From Bacteroidales bacterium UBA1181 (GTDB lineage Bacteria > Bacteroidota > Bacteroidia > Bacteroidales > Paludibacteraceae), in contig DBYR01000042.1 in assembly GCA_002310215.1 (NCBI GenBank), positions 124,001 through 188,000 on the forward strand: a DNA stretch of 64,000 bases. Reading direction: 5' to 3'. Within the stretch, counting starts at the first letter, position 1, and each line of letters begins with the position of its first letter. The position numbers and the translations under genes are program-made. Positions 53,391-61,920 of the stretch are shown here, piece by piece. The notes under the pieces were generated by a model. The model saw only the letters and a list, made by a program, of their open reading frames with translations, did no database searches and was not told the DNA's origin.

Positions 53391-53873
53391 TTATTCACTT
53401 ATGAAATATAATCGGTTTTCCTGTGATTCTCCTTGCTTGACGTATGATATGTGGAAAATCCAATCTTCCGTCAACGTGTTCAATTCCTCGTGCGGGATAC
53501 TCTCCAACAATGTCGTGATCTCGGCCACGTATGGTGAATTGTCGGTGTCGAAAGTGATGTCTTTGATTTCCCCGTCACTCGTTACGGTAAAGTGAAATCT
53601 GTAGAGATTAAATGAGACGGAGTCTGATTCCGTTGAGATGTTTTGGTAAAAAAGATAGTCTATGATGTTTTGGTGCAATACATATCTTTCGCCCACTTCC
53701 TTTACGGATGCGTTTTCACTCATGTATGAATCGAATTCTATGGCCTCATCCGTTTCGTCGCAGGAGGTGAATAGGGTGGCGCTGGCCAATCCTATGATGG
53801 ATAATGTTGCGATGGCGATATTCCTGCCTGAAACTTGCCTCCGCAGATATGCGTGTTTCCCTTTTCCGTGCAT
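53391..53873 (-). CDS. TonB-C-like membrane protein, cassette copy B
   Basis: 160 residues from ATG 53873 (MHGKGKHAYLRRQ). The frame opens at a GTG at 53930, but that codon lies inside the -7 box (TATATTTG, 53930-53937), so it cannot be used. One membrane helix (IAIATLSIIGLASATLF) is followed by a TonB-C-like domain (FTVTSDGEIKDITFD...LLESIPHEELNTLTEDW) that matches the copy at 51890. The N-terminal Cys cluster of that copy is absent here. Function unknown. Confidence 0.65.
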   Translation of the reverse strand: MHGKGKHAYLRRQVSGRNIAIATLSIIGLASATLFTSCDETDEAIEFDSYMSENASVKEVGERYVLHQNIIDYLFYQNISTESDSVSFNLYRFHFTVTSDGEIKDITFDTDNSPYVAEITTLLESIPHEELNTLTEDWIFHISYVKQGESQENRLYFISE

Positions 53874-53929
53874 GGCAAATATTTTTACTTTTCTGAATGA
53901 CTCATTCCTCTTGGAAATGAATTTGCCCA

Positions 53930-53937
53930 CAAATATA
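53930..53937 (-). promoter_or_regulatory. -7 promoter box of cassette B
   Basis: TATATTTG on the minus strand. The same box and about 35 bp of leader next to it recur in cassette A at 52576. Confidence 0.55.
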
Positions 53938-54102
53938 GTCTGTTTTTATAAGATTATTTTTTTTGTCTAATAAAATACTTGAAGCAGGGGCGCATCTTTA
54001 CTCTACCGTGTGCTTTTTGTCTCTATTTGCAAACATAATGAATAAAACGCAATTTTAACTAAAATTCATAATCCAAAATTCATAATTCAAAATTAAAAAT
54101 CG

Positions 54103-54110
54103 TACCTTTG
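54103..54110 (+). promoter_or_regulatory. -7 promoter box of the thiamin operon
   Basis: TACCTTTG fits TAnnTTTG. Transcription would start about 54117, just before the riboswitch. Confidence 0.6.
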
Positions 54111-54124
54111 CACACGATAAATCA

Positions 54125-54200
54125 AAGGGGTGCCAACGTACGATTGGCTGAGATCATACCCTCAGACCTGATGCAGATCATGCTGCCGTAGGGATTGAAA
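54125..54200 (+). ncRNA. TPP riboswitch (THI element)
   Basis: The conserved aptamer words are present in order: GGGGTGCC, GGCTGAGATCATACCC, GACCTGATGCAGATCATGCTG and GTAGGGATTGA. It binds thiamin pyrophosphate and should lower expression of the downstream operon when TPP is plentiful. No terminator stem lies between it and thiS, so control at translation initiation is more likely than transcription termination. Confidence 0.95.
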
Positions 54201-54267
54201 ATCAATTGTATCCATCTTGGTTTCTCCTTGTGATTTATTTCTGTTCTAACTTAATGGAGGATAAGAA

Positions 54268-54465
54268 ATGAAGGTATTTGTGAATTCGAAGGAGACTTCC
54301 ACTGAATCCAAAACGATTTTAGAGTTGGCGAACGAGTTGTCGCTGCCCGAGAAGGGGGTGGCGGTGGCGGTTGATAACAAGATCGTCCCTCGTGCGGAAT
54401 GGGCGAACTCCCCGCTGAAGGAGGGTGCCCAGATCGTCATCATCAAGGCTGCCTGCGGCGGTTAA
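54268..54465 (+). CDS. thiS: Sulfur carrier protein ThiS
   Basis: A 65-residue ubiquitin-like carrier ending in the required Gly-Gly (ACGG), which is adenylated by ThiF and then thiocarboxylated to supply sulfur for the thiazole ring. MKVFVNSKE is the family start. A GGAGG lies 7 bp upstream of the ATG, rare in this genome, and an upstream five-codon frame (54254-54271) ends in TGA overlapping the thiS ATG; both are near the riboswitch's likely control point. Confidence 0.95.
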   Translation: MKVFVNSKETSTESKTILELANELSLPEKGVAVAVDNKIVPRAEWANSPLKEGAQIVIIKAACGG

Positions 54466-54483
54466 AACACTTTTCTGACCGCT

Positions 54484-55131
54484 ATGAATAAGCAAGAAAT
54501 GTTACAGGAGAATGTGCGGATGCAGTTCATCTCGCACTTCACGGAGCAATACTCCTACTTGGACTCCATCGCCATGGCCTTGGAGGGCGGTTGCCGTTGG
54601 GTGCAGCTGCGCATGAAGGATGCCTCGGACGAGGAGATCCTGCCTATCGCCTTGGAGGTGAAAAAACTCTGCGCGGAGAAGCGCTCCACCTTCATCATCG
54701 ACGACCATGTGGAGCTGGTGAAGCGGGTGGGGGCGGATGGTGTCCACCTCGGCAAGAAGGATATGCCGGTGGCGGAGGCCCGTGGCATCTTGGGCGATGG
54801 CTTCATCATCGGTGGAACCGCCAATACCTTCGAGGATGTTTCGTCGCATGCCTCGTCGGGTGCAGATTACATCGGATGCGGTCCTTTCCGGTTCACAACC
54901 ACCAAGAAGAACCTCTCCCCGGTGCTGGGGCTGGAGGGCTACACCTCTATCGTGGAGAAGATGAGGGGTGCGGATATTCGCCTGCCTATCGTGGCCATCG
55001 GGGGCATCGAGGCGGACGATATCCCCGCGATCATGCGGACGGGCGTCTCGGGCATCGCTCTGTCGGGCACGGTCTTGAGGGCGCAAAACCCGGTCGAGGA
55101 GATGCGCAAACTGATGGATTTGATGAAATGA
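54484..55131 (+). CDS. thiE: Thiamin-phosphate synthase ThiE
   Basis: A 215-residue TIM-barrel enzyme that joins hydroxymethylpyrimidine-PP and thiazole phosphate. Signatures: GCRWVQLRMKD, VGADGVHLGKKDMP, IIGGTANTFEDV, GPFRFTTTK and VAIGGIEADDI. It is 18 bp from thiS. A second, more divergent ThiE-like protein is encoded at the end of the operon. Confidence 0.93.
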   Translation: MNKQEMLQENVRMQFISHFTEQYSYLDSIAMALEGGCRWVQLRMKDASDEEILPIALEVKKLCAEKRSTFIIDDHVELVKRVGADGVHLGKKDMPVAEARGILGDGFIIGGTANTFEDVSSHASSGADYIGCGPFRFTTTKKNLSPVLGLEGYTSIVEKMRGADIRLPIVAIGGIEADDIPAIMRTGVSGIALSGTVLRAQNPVEEMRKLMDLMK

Positions 55132-55161
55132 ATAAATGAATAAAAATTAATTATAACACTT

Positions 55162-55935
55162 ATGGATAAATTAGTAATTGCAGGGAAAGAGTTCAACTCC
55201 CGCCTATTCTTGGGTACGGGCAAGTTCGATTCTAACCGCTTGATGGAGGCTTCCATCAAGGCTTCCGGAACGGAGATGGTGACGGTAGCCATGAAACGTA
55301 TCGAGTTGGAGGACAAGGAGGATGATATGTTGAAGCATATCGTGAGCCAAAATATACAGTTGTTGCCTAACACGTCGGGCGTGCGTGACGCTGAAGAGGC
55401 TGTTTTTGCCGCACAGATGGCGCGTGAGGCTTTCGGCACGAACTGGCTGAAGCTGGAGATCCACCCGGACCCTCGCTATCTGTTGCCTGACTCGATCGAG
55501 ACGCTGAAGGCTACGGAGAAACTGGTGAAACTGGGCTTCGTCGTTTTGCCTTACTGCCAGGCTGACCCTACGCTCTGCAAGCGTTTGGAGGAGGCGGGCG
55601 CCGCTACCGTGATGCCTTTGGGCGCACCGATCGGTACGAACAAAGGCTTGCGCACGAAGGATTTCCTCCGCATCATCATCGAACAAGCGAACGTCCCTGT
55701 GGTGGTGGACGCTGGTATCGGTGCGCCAAGCCATGCGGCTGAGGCGATGGAGATGGGCGCATCCGCCTGCCTGGTGAACACGGCGATCGCGGTGGCAGGT
55801 GACCCTGTGGCGATGGCTGTCGCCTTCAAACAGGCTGTCGAGGCGGGCAGAATGGCTTACGAGGCTGGTCTGGGCACGCAAGCGGATAATTTTGTGGCGG
55901 AGGCTTCTTCGCCGTTGACTTCATTCTTAAACTAA
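55162..55935 (+). CDS. thiG: Thiazole synthase ThiG
   Basis: A 257-residue TIM-barrel enzyme that builds thiazole phosphate from deoxyxylulose-5-phosphate, ThiS thiocarboxylate and dehydroglycine. The Schiff-base Lys-97 is in NWLKLEIHPD; other signatures are GTGKFDSN, VMPLGAPIGTNKGL and VVVDAGIGAPSHAAEAMEMGA. It lies 30 bp from thiE and only 5 bp from thiC. Confidence 0.96.
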   Translation: MDKLVIAGKEFNSRLFLGTGKFDSNRLMEASIKASGTEMVTVAMKRIELEDKEDDMLKHIVSQNIQLLPNTSGVRDAEEAVFAAQMAREAFGTNWLKLEIHPDPRYLLPDSIETLKATEKLVKLGFVVLPYCQADPTLCKRLEEAGAATVMPLGAPIGTNKGLRTKDFLRIIIEQANVPVVVDAGIGAPSHAAEAMEMGASACLVNTAIAVAGDPVAMAVAFKQAVEAGRMAYEAGLGTQADNFVAEASSPLTSFLN

Positions 55936-55940
55936 TTATT

Positions 55941-57623
<1,683 letters not shown>

Positions 57624-57663
57624 TTCATAATTCAAAACGTATAATTCATAATTCTCATAGGAG

Positions 57664-58803
57664 ATGTTTTCAGACGAATTAGCTAAAATAGATTGGGACG
57701 AGACCACTGCGAAGATCGCGGCGAAGACGGATGCGGATGTACGCCGCGCCTTGTCGAAGGAACATTGTGACGAGGAGGATTTCATGGCGATGATTTCGCC
57801 CGCGGCCGCTCCTTACTTGGAGACCATGGCCCGTCTCAGCAAGAAATATACGGAAGAACGCTTCGGCAAGACCATATCGATGTTCATTCCGCTCTATATC
57901 ACCAACTCATGCACCAACTCGTGCGTCTATTGCGGGTTCCACATCAGCAACCCGATGGCGCGCACCATCCTGACCATAGACCAGTGTGAGGATGAATACA
58001 AGGCGATCAAGAAGCTGGGTCCTTTCGAGAACCTGCTGATCGTGACGGGAGAGAACCCTGCCAAGGCGGGCGTCCCTTACATCGCCAAGGCGTTGGACGT
58101 CGCCAAAAAGTATTTCTCCAACCTGAAGATCGAGGTGATGCCGCTGAGCACGGAGGAGTATGTGGAACTGACTAAGCATGGCATGAACGGTGTGATATGC
58201 TTCCAGGAGACCTATCATCGGGCCAATTACAACATCTACCACCCGAAGGGCATGAAGTCTAAGTTCGAGTGGCGATGCAACGGTTTTGACCGCATGGGAC
58301 AAGCAGGTGTGCACTCCATCGGCATGGGTGTCCTGATCGGGTTGGAGAAGGAGTGGCGCACGGATATCACCATGATGGCTTACCACTTGCGTTACCTACA
58401 GAAGCATTACTGGAAGACGAAATATAGCGTGAACTTCCCTCGTATGCGTCCGGCGGAGAATGGTGGATTCCAACCGAACGTGATCATGTCCGACAAGGAG
58501 CTGGCGCAGGTGACCTTCGCCATGCGCATCTTCGACCACGACGTGGACATCTCTTACTCTACCCGCGAACCTGCCGTCATCCGTGACAATATGGCTTGCC
58601 TAGGCGTCACGACCATGAGTGCGGAGAGCAAGACGGAGCCGGGCGGTTACTACACCTATCCGCAGGCGCTGGAGCAGTTCCATGTGAACGATGACCGTAC
58701 GGCGGTGGAGATCAACGCCCGCCTGAAGGAACTGGGCAGGGAACCTGTCTGGAAGGATTGGGACAGCAGCTTCGATGAACTGAAAATCGTCAAAGCGGGA
58801 TAG
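57664..58803 (+). CDS. thiH: Tyrosine lyase (2-iminoacetate synthase) ThiH
   Basis: A 379-residue radical-SAM enzyme that cleaves tyrosine to give dehydroglycine for ThiG, the anaerobic route. The cluster motif CTNSCVYC uses Cys-83, 87 and 90. The spacer to thiC is 40 bp and is made of AATTCATAATTCAAAA-type sequence, a dispersed element of this genome. thiF starts 1 bp after its stop. Confidence 0.96.
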   Translation: MFSDELAKIDWDETTAKIAAKTDADVRRALSKEHCDEEDFMAMISPAAAPYLETMARLSKKYTEERFGKTISMFIPLYITNSCTNSCVYCGFHISNPMARTILTIDQCEDEYKAIKKLGPFENLLIVTGENPAKAGVPYIAKALDVAKKYFSNLKIEVMPLSTEEYVELTKHGMNGVICFQETYHRANYNIYHPKGMKSKFEWRCNGFDRMGQAGVHSIGMGVLIGLEKEWRTDITMMAYHLRYLQKHYWKTKYSVNFPRMRPAENGGFQPNVIMSDKELAQVTFAMRIFDHDVDISYSTREPAVIRDNMACLGVTTMSAESKTEPGGYYTYPQALEQFHVNDDRTAVEINARLKELGREPVWKDWDSSFDELKIVKAG

Positions 58804-58804
58804 T

Positions 58805-59503
58805 ATGGACTGGAGAGAACGCTACCACCGCCAGATGCTTTTGCCTGAGATGGGCGAAGCGGGTCAAGTGAAACTGCGCAACGCACGTGTCCTCCTCGTG
58901 GGCGTGGGAGGCCTGGGTTCTCCCATCGCCACCTATCTGACGGGTGCGGGTGTGGGTACCATCGGACTGATGGACGATGATGTGGTGAGCGTCACGAACC
59001 TCCACCGACAAGTGCTCTACACGGAAGAGGAGGTGGGGCTGAGCAAGGTGGAGTGCGCCGTGAAACGTCTCGCCGCCCAGAACAGCGAGGTGAAGCTGGT
59101 TCCCTACGCTTGCCGCCTGACGGAGGAGAATGCGGCGGAGATCATCCGTGATTATGACCTGGTGGTGGATGGCTGCGATAATTTCGCCTCCCGCTACGTT
59201 ATCGACACGGTCTGCCGGGCACAGAAGAAACCCTACGTCTATGGCTCGATTCAGGGCTTGGCGGGCCAAGTCTGCGTGTTCGGGGTGGGGAAGTCTCCCA
59301 AATATTACACCGACCTCTATCCGAAGGAGGAGACGCAGGACTACACGCCTTCGAAGGCAGTGCTAGGCGTGACCCCAGCCATCGTGGGGAGTGTGGAGGC
59401 GAATCAGGTCCTCCAACTGATCACAGGGATAGGTACCCCCTTGGTCAATCGCCTATGGACCATCGATTTGTGCACGATGGAAAGCCATGTGTTTGATTTG
59501 TAA
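58805..59503 (+). CDS. thiF: Sulfur-carrier adenylyltransferase ThiF
   Basis: A 232-residue E1-like enzyme that activates the ThiS C-terminus with ATP. N-terminal RYHRQMLLPEMGEAGQ, nucleotide motif VLLVGVGGLGSPIATYL (about 30-46), VVDGCDNFASRYV. The two CxxC zinc pairs seen in many ThiF/MoeB proteins are absent: only single Cys remain in their places (TDLYPKEETQDYTPSKAVLG and LCTMESHVF). Zinc-free ThiF forms are known, so it may still be active. Confidence 0.92.
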   Translation: MDWRERYHRQMLLPEMGEAGQVKLRNARVLLVGVGGLGSPIATYLTGAGVGTIGLMDDDVVSVTNLHRQVLYTEEEVGLSKVECAVKRLAAQNSEVKLVPYACRLTEENAAEIIRDYDLVVDGCDNFASRYVIDTVCRAQKKPYVYGSIQGLAGQVCVFGVGKSPKYYTDLYPKEETQDYTPSKAVLGVTPAIVGSVEANQVLQLITGIGTPLVNRLWTIDLCTMESHVFDL

Positions 59504-59522
59504 ATAATTATATTGTTTAGGC

Positions 59523-60140
59523 ATGAAACTGATTGTGATCACCTATCCCATGTTTTTCCAAGGCGAGGCGCAGTGCGTGGACGCCCTGTTCAGGAACGGA
59601 TTGGAGTACCTTCACCTACGCAAGCCGGAGGCGGATGTGCTTGCCTACGAGTCGTTCTTGGAGCAGGTGGATCCGCAATACTACCCACGTATCGTCTTGC
59701 ATGACCATTTCGAGCTGGCGGAGAAGTATGGGCTGAAGGGTGTTCATCTCAACCAACGGAATCCCTATCCGCCACAGTCGTGGAAGGGACATGTCTCCCG
59801 CTCCTGCCATAGCTTGGAGGAGGTGGTCGCCCATAAGCCTCAATGTGACTATCTCTTCCTCAGCCCAATCTTCGACAGCATCTCCAAGCAAGGGTACGGA
59901 CCGTCCCTCTCTCCTGACATGTTGCGCAAGGCAAAAGAGGAGGGGATCATCGACGACAAGGTGGTTGCCTTAGGCGGAATGTCGGCTGAGCGTCTTCCGC
60001 TCGTCCGAAGCTGGGGATTCGGTGGCGCGGCGTTCTTGGGCGATGTGTGGAACCCGTTCATGAAGGGCGACGAGAGGCTGGGGGTGGAACACTTTATTGA
60101 ATTAAGAAACGATAGTTCGACGAAGTCAATTAAGAATTAA
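59523..60140 (+). CDS. ThiE/TenI-like protein
   Basis: A 205-residue TIM-barrel protein. LEYLHLRKPEAD, YGLKGVHLNQRN, YLFLSPIFDSISKQGYG and VVALGGMSAERL parallel the ThiE motifs, but the sequence is far from the operon's own ThiE. TenI proteins of this shape isomerise the thiazole tautomer made by ThiG, so that role is possible; thiamin-phosphate synthase cannot be excluded. Last gene of the operon, 19 bp from thiF; a strong terminator follows. Confidence 0.85.
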   Translation: MKLIVITYPMFFQGEAQCVDALFRNGLEYLHLRKPEADVLAYESFLEQVDPQYYPRIVLHDHFELAEKYGLKGVHLNQRNPYPPQSWKGHVSRSCHSLEEVVAHKPQCDYLFLSPIFDSISKQGYGPSLSPDMLRKAKEEGIIDDKVVALGGMSAERLPLVRSWGFGGAAFLGDVWNPFMKGDERLGVEHFIELRNDSSTKSIKN

Positions 60141-60164
60141 GAATTATGAATTAAGGTGAAATAA

Positions 60165-60208
60165 CAAGGGCGAAGCAGATATCATTCCGCTTCGCCCTTG
60201 TGTTTTTA
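60165..60208 (+). terminator. Terminator of the thiamin operon
   Basis: A perfect 12-bp stem CAAGGGCGAAGC / GCTTCGCCCTTG with a 12-nt loop, followed by TGTTTTTAT. Confidence 0.9.
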
Positions 60209-60230
60209 TCACTGGCTTGGACGTATAGTT

Positions 60231-60473
60231 TCAGAAGTCTTCGACTAAGGTAGACAGCATCCCTTTGCTCTTAATTTTAGACAAATACTTTTTGGCCATT
60301 TTAACATCGCCACGATTCTTATACAATAAACCTATCATATAATAGTTCGTATCAGCGTCAGCTAAAATATCGAATCCCCTATCTTTAAAATAGTCAAAAT
60401 TTTCTCTCCCTCCCCACCGCATAAGCTCTTTGTCGGTCGGGTTATGATCAAATATCGTTTCAAGTTTTGCCAT
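60231..60473 (-). CDS. Small protein of unknown function
   Basis: 80 residues: MAKLETIFDHNPTDKELMRW..., mostly helical, with a TPR-like turn NYYMIGLLYKNRGDVKMAKKYLSKI (about 44-69). It starts 22 bp after the stop of the flavodiiron protein gene on the same strand, so they are probably cotranscribed. The amino-acid composition is that of a real cytosolic protein, but I do not recognise the family. No signal peptide. Confidence 0.6.
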   Translation of the reverse strand: MAKLETIFDHNPTDKELMRWGGRENFDYFKDRGFDILADADTNYYMIGLLYKNRGDVKMAKKYLSKIKSKGMLSTLVEDF

Positions 60474-60495
60474 ATCTAGTCAGAGGTTCTCTATC

Positions 60496-61650
60496 TTATT
60501 TGCGCACGATAGCCTCCGCCAATGCTTCTATCTGCGGCTTATCCGCCTCTTTCATGCGGCTCTTTATCGTCACGACCGGCTCCACGATCTCCACCGCCTT
60601 CATCTTCTCCAGCATCTCACGCATGATACGTGCCGCCTGTGGCGCCCATGTGCCGTTTTCGATCAGGCCGACACGGCGACGCTGGTATCCCTTGATGGAG
60701 AGCTTGTGCAGGAAGTTGTGCATAGGAGGGAAGATGCCTCCGTCGTAGGTAGCGCAGGCCAACACCATGGATTCCATCCTGAAAGCGTCTTCTATCGCTT
60801 CTGCGACGTCATCACGGCTCAAGTCAGTAATGGCTACCTTGGTGGCTCCTTTTGCGCTTAGAGAGGCTGCAATCGCCTCCGCTGCCGCGCGTGTGCCTCC
60901 GTGGATGGATGCGTATGCGACCAACACACCGCCCGGTGTCTCCACGTCATACTTGCACCAAATAGAGTAGAGACGGATGGCCTCTTTCAACAAATCGTTC
61001 TCAAGAACCGGTCCGTGCAATGGACAAATCTTCTCGATCGTCAATGCGGATGCCTTGCGCAACAGGGCGTCCACCTGCGCACCGTACTTTCCGCAGATAT
61101 TGAAGTAGTAACGACGGGCTTCGCATGCCCAATCGTCCGGGTCTGCTCCGTACACGCCGAACTTGCCGAATCCGTCGGCCGAGAAGAGCGTTTTCTCACT
61201 CTCCAAGTAGGTGACGATCACCTCCGGCCAGTGGACCATCGGTGCGGTGAAGAAACGTAGCGTATTGTTGCCCAACGAGAGCGTGTCGCCTTCGCCCACG
61301 GCTTTCGTCGTGAAGGTTTTTCCTTCGATGAATTGTCCCATGAATTGGATGGCTTTGGCGCTCGCCACGATGGTCACGTTAGGGTAGGCCTCCGTCAATG
61401 CGGCGATGGATCCGCTGTGGTCTGGCTCCATGTGTTGCACGATGAGGTATTGTGGAGTTCTTCCCGCCAACGCTTTCTTGACGTTCTCCAACCATTCGCC
61501 GGTTTTGCGGGCGTCCACCGTATCCATGATGGCAATCTGTTGGTCTTCAATAAGGTAGGAGTTGTAGCACATTCCTTCCGGAACGATGTATTGACTTTCG
61601 AACAAGTCTATGTCAGGGTCATCCACCCCGATGTATTTCACACACGACAT
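60496..61650 (-). CDS. Flavodiiron protein (FprA type)
   Basis: A 384-residue protein that reduces oxygen or nitric oxide with electrons from FMN. The N-terminal metallo-beta-lactamase-like domain has the diiron motif HMEPDH (His-73, Glu-75, Asp-77, His-78) and further ligands in PMVHWPE and CPLHGPV. The C-terminal flavodoxin domain (about 250-384) has LVAYASIHGGTRAAAEAI. In an organism with a class III reductase it fits protection of oxygen-sensitive enzymes. Promoter with both elements at 61693-61724. Confidence 0.95.
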   Translation of the reverse strand: MSCVKYIGVDDPDIDLFESQYIVPEGMCYNSYLIEDQQIAIMDTVDARKTGEWLENVKKALAGRTPQYLIVQHMEPDHSGSIAALTEAYPNVTIVASAKAIQFMGQFIEGKTFTTKAVGEGDTLSLGNNTLRFFTAPMVHWPEVIVTYLESEKTLFSADGFGKFGVYGADPDDWACEARRYYFNICGKYGAQVDALLRKASALTIEKICPLHGPVLENDLLKEAIRLYSIWCKYDVETPGGVLVAYASIHGGTRAAAEAIAASLSAKGATKVAITDLSRDDVAEAIEDAFRMESMVLACATYDGGIFPPMHNFLHKLSIKGYQRRRVGLIENGTWAPQAARIMREMLEKMKAVEIVEPVVTIKSRMKEADKPQIEALAEAIVRK

Positions 61651-61692
61651 AATGATAAATTTAGCTTTGTTATTACCTGTTTAATCTGACAC

Positions 61693-61724
61693 CAAACTTA
61701 ATCATTTTTGTGCTATTCAGCAAA
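61693..61724 (-). promoter_or_regulatory. Promoter of the flavodiiron gene
   Basis: On the minus strand TTTG (61721-61724), a 20-bp spacer and TAAGTTTG (61693-61700) fit the Bacteroidota consensus well; the leader is about 36 nt. Confidence 0.75.
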
Positions 61725-61824
61725 TTTTGTTTCGCTTTCGTGAGCCAAAACTTTGACGATGGAATGGGTTGGTAAATTGTCTTCGCAGTTCTGAATGAAT
61801 GTGAATTTGTGATTGAATCTCCCA

Positions 61825-61863
61825 TAAAAAAAGATTGTTGCAAGACTAATCCTGCAACAATCT
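61825..61863 (-). terminator. Terminator of the xylanase gene
   Basis: Stem GATTGTTGCA / TGCAACAATC with a 10-nt loop, followed on the minus strand by TTTTTTT. It lies 58 bp past the xylanase stop. Confidence 0.9.
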
Positions 61864-61920
61864 TCTGAATTTTTTTATTGACCTAAAGTATACCGTTACG
61901 GTTTATTTAGGGCCAATCAT

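Larger units (their letters stand above)
53874..54267. other. Divergent region: cassette B leader and thiamin leader
   Basis: 394 bp containing the cassette B promoter, an AT-rich stretch with AATTCATAATTCAAAAT words (54059-54095), the thiamin operon promoter and its TPP riboswitch. Confidence 0.75.
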
